From the NCBI GenBank assembly GCA_040371205.1, contig AP031382.1, positions 744,001 to 808,000 of the forward strand: a stretch of 64,000 nt of DNA, read 5' to 3'. The notes below the pieces were generated by a model. It worked only from the letters and a program-made list of their open reading frames with translations, searched no databases and was not told the origin of the DNA. This document shows, one piece after another, positions 49,441 through 59,456 of the stretch (positions are counted from its first letter, which is position 1; every line of letters starts with the position of its first letter). The DNA is from Rhodanobacter sp. (GTDB lineage: Bacteria; Pseudomonadota; Gammaproteobacteria; Xanthomonadales; Rhodanobacteraceae). The position numbers and the translations under genes were made by a program.

Positions 49441-49997
49441 TACGATGTGCCGCGGGCGCCGTAGGCGGCGAGGACGTCGCGCGCTTCGTCGCGGCGGATG
49501 TCGCGGCGCACGTCGATGCCGCGGCGCGAGAGTTCGCCGATCCAGTCGGCGGGCAGTGGCCCTTCGTCGAATTCGGTGAGTTCCTCCACGTCCTCGGCGC
49601 GCGCGCCGATCAGCAGTTCGTCGATGCCGGCCCACACCGTCGCGCCGAAGCACTGGCAGCAGGGCTGCGCACTGCTGGCCAGCGTGTAGCGGCCGCCGTT
49701 GGCGTTGAGGCGGAAGCTGGCGAGGCGCTGCTGCGCGCTCATGTAGGCCATCATCTCCGCGTGTGCCACCGAGCAGGTCTGCGGCACCACGCGGTTCACG
49801 CCCACCGACACCACGCGCCCCTCGGCGTCGAACACCGCGGCGCCGAACGGGCCGCCTTCGCCGTGCTCGATGTTGCGGCGGGCCAGCGCGATGGCGAGGC
49901 CCACGCGTTCCTCGTCGCTGGCGTAGCGATGGGCGCCATCCGCCACCTCGTTGATCCATGGCGGCAGGGTGAGGTGGATCTGCATGGGCAACAGCAT
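49437..49997 (-). CDS. Nucleoside/CMP-dCMP-type deaminase
   Basis: Encodes 186 aa from the ATG at 49997, preceded by GAGG; an internal ATG at 49985 is possible. The cytidine/deoxycytidylate-deaminase zinc site is HAEMMAYMSAQQRL (His-Ala-Glu) plus QPCCQCFGATVWAG (PCxxC). GGPFGAAVFDAEGRVVSVGVNRVV is typical of the guanine deaminase/TadA-like branch. The substrate (guanine, cytosine, or other purine) is not decidable from these motifs. Its stop overlaps the next gene's start. glnS ends 8 bases... upstream on the same strand (stop at 50006). Confidence 0.88.
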   Translation of the reverse strand: MLLPMQIHLTLPPWINEVADGAHRYASDEERVGLAIALARRNIEHGEGGPFGAAVFDAEGRVVSVGVNRVVPQTCSVAHAEMMAYMSAQQRLASFRLNANGGRYTLASSAQPCCQCFGATVWAGIDELLIGARAEDVEELTEFDEGPLPADWIGELSRRGIDVRRDIRRDEARDVLAAYGARGTSY

Positions 49998-50005
49998 CGT
50001 GCGCC

Positions 50006-51757
<1,752 letters not shown>

Positions 51758-51848
51758 GCAACGGCTCGCGGACGAATGGGAACGGTCCGCAAGTTTACCT
51801 TGTAGCCGCCGACCGGGGCTCCGGCCGCCCCCGCATGCCGGGGTGCGG

Positions 51849-52901
51849 TCAGGGCGCCACCGCCTCGGGCGAGCTGGTGCACACGCGGTTGCGGCCCTGC
51901 GCCTTGGCCAGGTACAGCGCCACGTCGGCCTGGCGAACCCAGGCCTCCACGTTGGCATGCCGCGGCCCGACCTGCGCCACGCCGAGGCTGAGCGTGTACG
52001 GCGTCGCGTCCTCGCCGGCGCGGCCCAGGCGCTCCACCTGCGCGCGGATGCGCTCGGCCACGTCGCGCGCATGGTCCAGGTCGGTTTCCGGCAGCACGAT
52101 GCCGAACTCGTCGCCGCCGAGGCGGCCGGGCGTATCCACGCTGCGCAGGTTTTCGCGCAGCACGTTGGCCAGTTGCCGCAGCACGGCGTCGCCGGCGGCG
52201 TGGCCGCGGGTATCGTTGACCTGCTTGAAGCCGTCGAGGTCGAGCAGGATCAGCGAAGCCGGCCGCTGGTTGCGCAGGTAGCGGTGCATCTCCAGCGCGG
52301 CGGTATCCATCCAGTGCGTGCGGTTGGCGATGCCGGTGAGCGTGTCGGTGCGGTTGAGCTGCTCCAGCAGGCGGTTTTGCTGGCGGATCCGCTGCCCCTG
52401 CCGGAACGCCAGCGTGCTCAGCCAGATCGGATAGATGCCGAGCATCGGCAGGCAGGCGAGCATGCCCAGCATGTCGCTTTCCGGCTGGTAGGCCGCGCCG
52501 GTGATCCAGGCCACCAGTGCGCAACCGGCGAAGCCCACCAGCAAGGCCTTGCCCAGCAGCCGCCAGCCGCCGGCGCCGACCCGGTCCATGCACATCATCG
52601 CGACCAGCAGCACGCTGGGCAGCAGGGCGAAATGCATCGCTGCGATCCAGGCGCCCAGCATCGCGGCGTCGGTCAACAGGTTGGCGTGCTCACGCTTGGC
52701 CGGCCTGGCGCCGCGCACCGCGTACAGCCAGGCCAGATGCGGCCAGAGCAGTCCGTTCGCGGCGAGCAGCAGCCACTCCCAGACCGGCGCCTGCTGGCGG
52801 TACAGCACGGCGGCCACCGGCAGCATGCCCAGCGCCAGCCCCAGCGTGCGCAGACGATGAATCAGGCTGGCGAGCCGCAAGCCTTCATCGCGTGTGCTCA
52901 T
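51849..52901 (-). CDS. Diguanylate cyclase with MASE2 membrane sensor
   Basis: Encodes 350 aa from the ATG at 52901 with a GAGGGGG box. The N-terminal half (about residues 1-170) has several hydrophobic helices and resembles MASE2, the membrane-associated sensor of AdrA/DgcC-type enzymes. The GGDEF domain starts [15 protein letters not shown]. The active site is [14 protein letters not shown], with an inhibitory RxxD site (RSVD) five residues before GGDEF. It therefore should synthesise c-di-GMP with product inhibition. Monocistronic; divergent from the DUF2007 gene. Confidence 0.92.
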   Translation of the reverse strand: MSTRDEGLRLASLIHRLRTLGLALGMLPVAAVLYRQQAPVWEWLLLAANGLLWPHLAWLYAVRGARPAKREHANLLTDAAMLGAWIAAMHFALLPSVLLVAMMCMDRVGAGGWRLLGKALLVGFAGCALVAWITGAAYQPESDMLGMLACLPMLGIYPIWLSTLAFRQGQRIRQQNRLLEQLNRTDTLTGIANRTHWMDTAALEMHRYLRNQRPASLILLDLDGFKQVNDTRGHAAGDAVLRQLANVLRENLRSVDTPGRLGGDEFGIVLPETDLDHARDVAERIRAQVERLGRAGEDATPYTLSLGVAQVGPRHANVEAWVRQADVALYLAKAQGRNRVCTSSPEAVAP

Positions 52902-52987
52902 GACGCCCCCTCTTCCGGACCGCCCTTCGCTCACGATAGAGCAGAAAGCCCTTGCCCTGCCACTGGCAACGGGGCTAGCGTGCGGCC

Positions 52988-53266
52988 ATGCACACCGTCT
53001 ACCGCGCCGAAAACCTGTTCGATGCGCACCTGGTGAAGGATGCGCTGGAACATGCGCAGATCCCGGCCTTCATCGCCGGCGAATACCTCACCGGTGGCGT
53101 GGGCCAGTTGCCGGCGCTGGACTACCTTGCGGTGATGGTGCCGGATGCCGGCGTGGAGGCCGCCGAAGGCATCGTGCGCGGGATCGAGGCGCAGCTGGCC
53201 GAGGCGCGCGAGGCGCTGCGCGAATGGGACGACGATCCCGGCGTGCCGTTGAGCCTGCCTTGTTGA
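52988..53266 (+). CDS. DUF2007 putative signal-transducing protein
   Basis: Encodes 92 aa: MHTVYRAENLFDAHLVKDALEHAQIPAFIAGEYLTGGVGQLPALDYLAVMVPDAGVEAAEGIVRGIEAQ. This is the DUF2007 fold (PII-like ferredoxin-type small domain), usually found in proteins of about 70-100 residues with no known ligand. It ends 14 bases before apt and is probably co-transcribed with it. Confidence 0.85.
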   Translation: MHTVYRAENLFDAHLVKDALEHAQIPAFIAGEYLTGGVGQLPALDYLAVMVPDAGVEAAEGIVRGIEAQLAEAREALREWDDDPGVPLSLPC

Positions 53267-53280
53267 CCGAGGAAGACGCG

Positions 53281-53799
53281 ATGCCCGCCTTCGCCGCCCT
53301 GATCCGTGCCGTGCCGGATTTCCCCAAGCCCGGCGTGCTGTTCCGCGACGTCACGCCGCTGCTGGCCGATGCCCGGGGCTTTGCCGATTGCATCGCCGCA
53401 TTGGCCGAGCCGTGGCGCGGTGCCGGCGTGCAGGCGGTGTGCGGCATCGAGGCGCGCGGACTCATCTTCGGCACCGCACTGGCGCAGGCGCTGGGTGCCG
53501 GCTTCGTGCCGCTGCGCAAGCCGGGCAAGCTGCCGCCGCCGGTGCTGGCGGTGGAATACCAGCTGGAATACGGCAGCGACCGACTGGAGGCGCGCGGCGA
53601 CGCGCTGCCGCCCGGCACGCGCGTGCTGCTGGCGGACGACGTGCTGGCCACCGGCGGCACGCTCGCCGCGGCGCAGGCGTTGGTGGAGCGTTTCGGTGCC
53701 GAGGTGCTGGGCGCCTCGGTGCTGATCGAGCTGGAAGCGCTGCGCGGGCGCGAGCGCTGGAACGGCGGACGCCCGCTGCACGCGTTGCTCCGCTACTGA
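53281..53799 (+). CDS. apt: Adenine phosphoribosyltransferase
   Basis: Encodes 172 aa from the ATG at 53281 with GAGGAAG upstream; a TTG at 53263 would add six residues. Signatures are IRAVPDFPKPGVLFRDVTPLLAD, GIEARGLIFGTALAQALG, PLRKPGKLP and the PRPP-binding loop VLLADDVLATGGTL. It salvages adenine to AMP using PRPP in the cytoplasm. Confidence 0.97.
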   Translation: MPAFAALIRAVPDFPKPGVLFRDVTPLLADARGFADCIAALAEPWRGAGVQAVCGIEARGLIFGTALAQALGAGFVPLRKPGKLPPPVLAVEYQLEYGSDRLEARGDALPPGTRVLLADDVLATGGTLAAAQALVERFGAEVLGASVLIELEALRGRERWNGGRPLHALLRY

Positions 53800-53836
53800 T
53801 CGCGTGGCCCGCCGCCGCTGTCCTGACGACGGTCGG

Positions 53837-54469
53837 CTAGGGCGGGTCAGGCGGCGGTCCGTCGGACACGTCGACCGACGCGACATAGAACAGCTCGCAG
53901 GCGCCGTCGCCGGTATCGTCGCGTGTCATCGAGGTGCGCCAGTGCCAGCCGTTCGGACGCTCGGCGTCCACCAGCAAGCCGTCCAACGACACTACCTGTC
54001 CCACGCGCACGCGCGCCAGTTCGCGGCGTACCACAGCGTCGGCCGGGATCAGGTGCATGTTGGCGCTGTGCGTCTCGATCTCGCGGCGCGGTATCGGGAA
54101 CCGTTCCACGTGCCAGTAGTAGAAGCGGCCCGATTGCGAGATGTCGATGTCCTTCAGCACCGCGCTGTCGGACATGCGGCCCCAGCCCAGCGCGAAGTCC
54201 TCCGGCACCAGCGCCGCGCCGGCATCGAAGCGGTAGTGCTCGGTGGACAGCACGCGCGCCACGAGATCGAATTTCGCGCGCGGGGTGAGCGTGAACTGGC
54301 CGACGCGGATGGGCTGCATCGGCGCGTCCAACGCGGTTTGCACGGGATCATCCGGCGCCAACTCGCCCGGCCCCGGATGCAGCGGTCGCGCGTGCCACCA
54401 CGACCAGCCGCCCCACAGGGTGAGCAGCAGCACGGCGATGAGCCACGGGTTGGGCCAGTCGCGCCGCAT
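53837..54469 (-). CDS. Membrane-anchored protein of unknown function
   Basis: Encodes 210 aa from the ATG at 54469 (MRRDWPNPWLIAVLLLTLWGGWSWWHARPLHPGPGELAPDDPVQ). One N-terminal transmembrane helix anchors a ~180-residue periplasmic domain with no recognised motif (FTLTPRAKFDLVARVLSTEHYRFDAGAALVPEDFALGWGRMSD, then DISQSGRFYYWHVERFPIP and VVSLDGLLVDAERPNGWHWRTSMTRDDTGDGACELFYV). Similar uncharacterised membrane proteins occur in Xanthomonadaceae. It is 28 bases after oxyR on the same strand and might be read through from it. Confidence 0.75.
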   Translation of the reverse strand: MRRDWPNPWLIAVLLLTLWGGWSWWHARPLHPGPGELAPDDPVQTALDAPMQPIRVGQFTLTPRAKFDLVARVLSTEHYRFDAGAALVPEDFALGWGRMSDSAVLKDIDISQSGRFYYWHVERFPIPRREIETHSANMHLIPADAVVRRELARVRVGQVVSLDGLLVDAERPNGWHWRTSMTRDDTGDGACELFYVASVDVSDGPPPDPP

Positions 54470-54497
54470 CAGTCGGGGCCGCGGGCAATGCGCGTCG

Positions 54498-55442
54498 TCA
54501 TGCGGAAGTGCTGGGGTGGACCGCCGCGACCACGTCGTGCGGATCGAGCAGATCCTTCGGTAGTTCGCGCAGCACATCGGCGAGTTGCCTGAGAAACCCG
54601 TCCATCGCCGAACTCTTGCGCCACAGCATCGCGATGCGCCGGCTGGGCGGGTGGCTGCCGCGGAACTCGATCAGCCGCACGTTCGGCGCCTGCGCTACCG
54701 GCGGCTTCACCGCGAGCGTGGGCAGCAGGGTAATGCCGACCTCGGCCGCCACCATCTGGCGCAGCGTTTCGAGGCTGGTGGCGCGGAAGCCGCTTTTCTC
54801 CCCCGCGCCGGCGAGCTGGCAGACTTCCAGCGCCTGGTCGCGCAGGCAGTGGCCATCCTCCAGCAGCAGCAGGCTGTGTTCGCCGAGGTCGGCCAGCTTG
54901 AGCGAGGTGCGCTTCGCCAGCGGATGCGATTGCGGCACGGCGAGCAGAAAGGGTTCCTCGAACAGGAACTCGGCATGCAGGCTCTCGTCGTGCACGGGCA
55001 GGGCGATGATGCCGGCGTCGAGCCGGCCTTCGCGCAGCCGGTGCAACACTTCCTCGGTCTTCTCCTCGACCAGCAGCAGCTCCAGCCGCGGGAAGCGCTC
55101 GCGCAGCAGCGGCACCGCGTGCGGCAGCAAGTAGGGCCCGAGCGTGGGGAAGATGCCCAGCCGCACCGTGCCGGATTCCGGGTCCAGCGTGCGTCGTGCG
55201 ATGCCGCGGATCTGCTCCACCTCGTTGAGCACGCCGCGCGCGCGCGCGGCGATTTCGCGGCCCACCTCGGTCAGCAGCACCTTGCGCGGCGTGCGTTCCA
55301 CCAGCGCCACGCCGAGTTCGTCCTCCAGCTTCTTGATCTGCGTGGATAGGGTGGGCTGGCTGACGTAGCAGGCCTCCGCCGCGCGTCCGAAATGGCGCTG
55401 CTCGGCAAGCGCCACGAGGTAATGCAGGTCGCGCAGGTTCAT
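54498..55442 (-). CDS. oxyR: Hydrogen peroxide-sensing LysR-type regulator OxyR
   Basis: Encodes 314 aa. The N-terminal winged HTH is MNLRDLHYLVALAEQRHFGRAAEACYVSQPTLSTQIKKLEDELGV. The redox pair C199 and C208 is exactly placed in GHCLRDQALEVC, so the protein can form the activating disulfide. The C-terminal LysR effector fold carries GITLLPTLAV. It activates peroxide-defence genes; none (katA, ahpCF) is in this window. It is divergent from a secreted M1 aminopeptidase with 148 bases between. Confidence 0.95.
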   Translation of the reverse strand: MNLRDLHYLVALAEQRHFGRAAEACYVSQPTLSTQIKKLEDELGVALVERTPRKVLLTEVGREIAARARGVLNEVEQIRGIARRTLDPESGTVRLGIFPTLGPYLLPHAVPLLRERFPRLELLLVEEKTEEVLHRLREGRLDAGIIALPVHDESLHAEFLFEEPFLLAVPQSHPLAKRTSLKLADLGEHSLLLLEDGHCLRDQALEVCQLAGAGEKSGFRATSLETLRQMVAAEVGITLLPTLAVKPPVAQAPNVRLIEFRGSHPPSRRIAMLWRKSSAMDGFLRQLADVLRELPKDLLDPHDVVAAVHPSTSA

Positions 55443-55590
55443 GGCGTCTCGTCATAGCGATGGACTATCAAACCGCATGGTAGCGATTGATCTGCCGTGC
55501 GCAAGCCAAGGGCGCATGCCTTATGGCACTGGGTGGAAAACCGTGCCGGACCTAGGGTGAGGGTTTGCCTTCACCGTCTGGGGAACCGCC

Positions 55591-58272
55591 ATGCGCCATC
55601 TCGTCCGTCCGCTACTGTTCACCGCGCTGGCCGCCGCCTGCGGCATGGCCTTCGCCGCCTCCGCCGAGCAGGCGCCAACCGGCCGCCTGCCGTCGTGGGC
55701 GGTGCCGCAGTCGTATCGGATCGCCTTCAAGGTGGATCCGGCGCAGGCCGATTTCTCCGGCTCCACCACGATCAAGGTGAAGCTCGCCAAGGCTTCCGAC
55801 CACGTGTGGCTGGATGGCGCCGAACTGAAGGTGTCGAAGGCCACGGTGACCGACGCCGCGGGCAAGACGCACGAGGCGAAGTACGTGGAGGCCGATCCCA
55901 AGGCTGGCGTGGTGCGCGTGGATTTCGGCAGCACCTTGCCTGCCGGCGAGATCACCCTGCAGTTCGACTACACCGCGCCGCTCAACGCGCAGTTGCAGGG
56001 CCTGTACAAGGTCACCGCCAAGGGCCAGCCCTACGCAATGACGCAGATGGAGCCGATCAGCGCGCGCTTCGCCTTCCCGAGCTTCGACCAGCCCGGCTTC
56101 AAGACGCCGTTCGACATCTCCATCACCCTGCCGGACCACGACGTGGCGGTGGCGAACACGCAGCAGGTGAGCGAGAAGCCTGCCGGTGCGGGTTGGAAGA
56201 CGGTGACCTTCGCGCCGACGCTGCCGCTGCCGACCTACCTGGTGGCCTTCGCCGTCGGTCCGTGGGACATCACGCCGACCGCGGAGATCTCGCCCGACGC
56301 CTACCGCAGCAAGCCACTGCCGCTGCGCGGCATCGCCGCCGCCGGCGAGGCGCACCGCATGAGTCACGTGATTTCCGAGACGCCGAGCATCATCCACGCG
56401 CTGGAGAACTACTACGGCTTCGGCTACCCGTGGGACAAGCTGGACGTGCTGGCCGCGCCGGACTTCGCCGCCGGCGCGATGGAGAACGCGGGCCTGGTCA
56501 CCTTCCGCGACTGGCTGCTGCTGCTCGACAAGGATTCGCCGGCGCGCGACGTGCGCGGCTCGTTCAACGTCACCGCGCACGAGCTGGCCCACCAGTGGAC
56601 CGGCGACACCGTGACGCTGGCGTGGTGGAACGACATCTGGCTCAACGAGGCCTTCGCCACCTGGATGCAGCAGAAGGTGACGATGGAAGTGCATCCCGAA
56701 TACCGCGCCGATCTCGATCGCGTGCTGGGCGCGCAGGGCGCGATGGCCAACGACAGCCTGGTCAGCGCGCGCAAGATCCGCCAGCCGATCACCGGCAACG
56801 GCGACATCATGACCGCCTTCGACGGCATCACCTACCAGAAGGGTGCCTCGGTGATCGGCATGTTCGAGAACTACGTGGGCGACAAGACCTTCCAGAAAGG
56901 CATGCGCGCCTACATCCAGGCGCACAAGTTCGGCAACGCGGACGCCGCCGACCTGGTGAACGCCATCGCCACCGCCGCGGGCAAGGACGAGGCGTTCAAG
57001 CATGCGTTCAACAGCTTCCTCGACCAGTCCGGCGTGCCCTACGTGCAGACCACGCTGGAGCAGAAGGACGGCCGCACCGTGCTCATGCTGAAGCAGAGCC
57101 GCTACCTGCCGCTGGGCAGCCACGGCGACAGCCAGCGCATCTGGGGCATTCCGGTGTGCGTGCGCTACGGCACGGCCGATGGCAGCAAGGTCGCCTGCGA
57201 GATGCTCGACAAGGCCACCGGCTCGCTGGCGCTGCCCGGCGCCAGCACGCCCACCTGGGTGATGCCGAACGCGAACGCCGCCGGCTATTACCGCTTCAGC
57301 CTGGACAAGGGCGAGCTGGCGGCGCTCACCGGCGAAGTCGCCAAGCTCAGCGACACCGAGCAACTGGCCTACGCCGATGCGATCCACGCCAGCTTCCAGC
57401 ATGGCGATCTCGACGCCGGCCAGGTGCTGGCCGCGCTCAAGCCGCTCACCGCGTCGAAGACGCGCCAGGTGGCCACCGCGCCGCTCGGCCAGCTCGACTG
57501 GATCTACCACCACGTCGCCAGGACGGATGCCCAGCGCGCGCGCATCGCCGACTGGGTGAAGGCCGCCTACCTGCCGAAACTCGAAGCGCTGGGCTACCAG
57601 CGCAAGCCCGGCGAGTCGGAGGACGATGCCCTGCTGCGCAGCACGCTGGCCGGTACGCTCGGCCTCGACTACAAGCTGCCGGAGGTGCGCGCCGAATTGC
57701 TCAAGCAAGGCGAGGCCGCGCTGCAGAAGAACGCGGATGGCCGTTTGAATCTTGCCGCCGCCAACCCCGACCTGCTCGGCGACGCGCTGGCCGTGGCGGT
57801 GCAGACGCAGGGCAAGAGCGCGATGGACGCGCTGATCGCGGAGCTGCCGCAGACCAGCGATCCGGCGCTGCGCAACGGCATCCTCGGCGGCCTTGCCGGC
57901 GTCGAGGATCCCGTGCTGGCCGAACAGGTCCGCGACTTCGCGATCAGCAAGCCGGTGAAGGTAGGCGAGATGGCCTCGTTGCTGCGTTCCGGCCGCGACA
58001 CGCAGGCCCAGCGCGACGCGATGTGGACGTGGTTCACCGGCCACTACCCGCAGATCCTCGCGCGCACCGGCAGCTTCGCCGGCGGCTACCTGCCGATGCT
58101 GGCCGGCGGCGGCGGTTGTTCCGCCACCGATGCGCAGCGGCTGCAGGCGTTCTTCAAGCCGCGCCTCAACGATGCCGCCGGCATCGCACGCGGGCTGGCG
58201 CAGACCACCGAGTCCATCGAACTGTGCGCGGCGCAGGCCGCCAAGCAAGACCCGGCTTCGATCATGCATTGA
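55591..58272 (+). CDS. Secreted M1-family zinc aminopeptidase
   Basis: Encodes 893 aa. A signal peptide, MRHLVRPLLFTALAAACGMAFAASA, predicts export. The gluzincin site is HELAHQW (330-334) with E353, 18 residues on in WLNEAF. The exopeptidase motif is GAMENAGLVTFRDW. An ERAP1-like C-terminal domain follows. It removes N-terminal residues from peptides in the periplasm or outside, probably for nutrition. Divergent from oxyR. A terminator lies at 58296. Confidence 0.95.
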   Translation: MRHLVRPLLFTALAAACGMAFAASAEQAPTGRLPSWAVPQSYRIAFKVDPAQADFSGSTTIKVKLAKASDHVWLDGAELKVSKATVTDAAGKTHEAKYVEADPKAGVVRVDFGSTLPAGEITLQFDYTAPLNAQLQGLYKVTAKGQPYAMTQMEPISARFAFPSFDQPGFKTPFDISITLPDHDVAVANTQQVSEKPAGAGWKTVTFAPTLPLPTYLVAFAVGPWDITPTAEISPDAYRSKPLPLRGIAAAGEAHRMSHVISETPSIIHALENYYGFGYPWDKLDVLAAPDFAAGAMENAGLVTFRDWLLLLDKDSPARDVRGSFNVTAHELAHQWTGDTVTLAWWNDIWLNEAFATWMQQKVTMEVHPEYRADLDRVLGAQGAMANDSLVSARKIRQPITGNGDIMTAFDGITYQKGASVIGMFENYVGDKTFQKGMRAYIQAHKFGNADAADLVNAIATAAGKDEAFKHAFNSFLDQSGVPYVQTTLEQKDGRTVLMLKQSRYLPLGSHGDSQRIWGIPVCVRYGTADGSKVACEMLDKATGSLALPGASTPTWVMPNANAAGYYRFSLDKGELAALTGEVAKLSDTEQLAYADAIHASFQHGDLDAGQVLAALKPLTASKTRQVATAPLGQLDWIYHHVARTDAQRARIADWVKAAYLPKLEALGYQRKPGESEDDALLRSTLAGTLGLDYKLPEVRAELLKQGEAALQKNADGRLNLAAANPDLLGDALAVAVQTQGKSAMDALIAELPQTSDPALRNGILGGLAGVEDPVLAEQVRDFAISKPVKVGEMASLLRSGRDTQAQRDAMWTWFTGHYPQILARTGSFAGGYLPMLAGGGGCSATDAQRLQAFFKPRLNDAAGIARGLAQTTESIELCAAQAAKQDPASIMH

Positions 58273-58295
58273 CCGGTCGCACGTTTGGCACCCAC

Positions 58296-58327
58296 GACAA
58301 TCCCCGCCGCGGCGGGGTTTGTCTTTT
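58296..58327 (+). terminator. Rho-independent terminator after the M1 peptidase
   Basis: Stem GACAA-T-CCCCGCCG / CGGCGGGG-T-TTGTC (58296-58323) with one T-T mismatch, then TTTT. Confidence 0.85.
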
Positions 58328-58445
58328 CCGCCGCCGGCGCAGTGAAAACGCGTCGCGCAACGTGCCGTATCGCAAGCTATGGCCGCGGCCATTGTCGTAG
58401 CATGGCGATCCAATCAACCCATCGACATCGTCTACAGGGGGACGC

Positions 58446-59402
58446 ATGATCGAGCTGGAAATCCAGGTCCTCGCGCTGCAACGCGAGGGCCTGCTCGTGG
58501 AGGTCGGCCGTCTGGCCGGTCTGTGCGGTTACACGCTGGTGCGGCAACGCCAGGTGCAGGATCCGCACGGAACCCTGCTCTCGATGGTCGTGCGCGGCTC
58601 GTGGTTCAAGAAGCGCGCCTTGCGCCAGCTGTTGTCCGACTGCGACCGGCTGGTCAGCTTCGAGCTGCATCCGGTGGTCGAGGGCGAGCAGCGCGAGCAT
58701 TTCGCCGCCACCAGCAAAACCGTCTCCCACTATGTGCCGCCGCCCGCGCCGCCACCCGCACCTGCGCCTGCCGAGGAACCCGCCGAGGCGGCAGCCGAAG
58801 CGCCGCCGCCCGCCAGGCCCGTGGTGGAAGCGCCCGTGCCCGCACCCGTGGAGTCGTTCGAGGCATTCATGGAGGAACTCATGGTGGAGCGCCGGCCTGC
58901 ACCGGCGCCCGCACCGGCGCCACCGCCGCCCGCGCCCTTCGTCGAGGTGGTGGCGCTGGAGGCCGACGCGGCTGCCGTGGACAAGGCGCTGGCCTCGCTG
59001 GAATACGACTACCCGCGCATCGTGCCGACGCTGTTGAAACTGGATCGTGCGGTGGCCGAGGGCGCGCGCGAATCCTCGCTGCAGCTGGCCGGGCAGCGCG
59101 TCGGTGCGTGGTTGCATGCGCGCGGCAAGGTGAAAGGCGGCACGCAGCCGCTGGCGGCGGCGCTTGCCTCGGTCGCCGCGCCCGCGTTGCAGGCATTCGT
59201 CGAGATCGACCTGCAGGGCGACCAGTTGCACATCCGGCACAGCCCGCTGTGCACGGAGCAAGGGCACTCCGGCTGCAGCTTCTACGGCGGCCTGCTGGAA
59301 GGCTTGCTGGCGCCGGTCATTGCGCCGCATGTTTTGTCGATCTTCCCGGTCTGCTGCCGCAGTTACGGCGCCGACGACTGCGTGCTGGCCATTTCGGAGT
59401 AG
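58446..59402 (+). CDS. Uncharacterised protein with ACT-like N-terminus, proline-rich linker and V4R-like C-terminus
   Basis: Encodes 318 aa (MIELEIQVLALQREGLLVEVGRLAGLCGYTLVRQRQVQDPHG). The N-terminal ~80 residues look like a small alpha/beta regulatory domain. A long Pro/Ala/Glu-rich linker follows (about 95-175). The C-terminal part has IDLQGDQLHIRHSPLCTEQGHSGCSFYGGLLEGLLAPVIAPHVLSIFPVCCRSYGADDCVLAIS, resembling the V4R (4-vinyl reductase) small-molecule-binding fold, with several Cys that could bind metal. No signal peptide. Function unknown; it lies 54 bases upstream of a giant membrane protein on the same strand and may share an operon. Confidence 0.6.
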   Translation: MIELEIQVLALQREGLLVEVGRLAGLCGYTLVRQRQVQDPHGTLLSMVVRGSWFKKRALRQLLSDCDRLVSFELHPVVEGEQREHFAATSKTVSHYVPPPAPPPAPAPAEEPAEAAAEAPPPARPVVEAPVPAPVESFEAFMEELMVERRPAPAPAPAPPPPAPFVEVVALEADAAAVDKALASLEYDYPRIVPTLLKLDRAVAEGARESSLQLAGQRVGAWLHARGKVKGGTQPLAAALASVAAPALQAFVEIDLQGDQLHIRHSPLCTEQGHSGCSFYGGLLEGLLAPVIAPHVLSIFPVCCRSYGADDCVLAISE

Positions 59403-59456
59403 TCGGCGCCGCAATTCCCTACACTGTGCCCGCCACAAGGGCACAGGGAGACGGGG

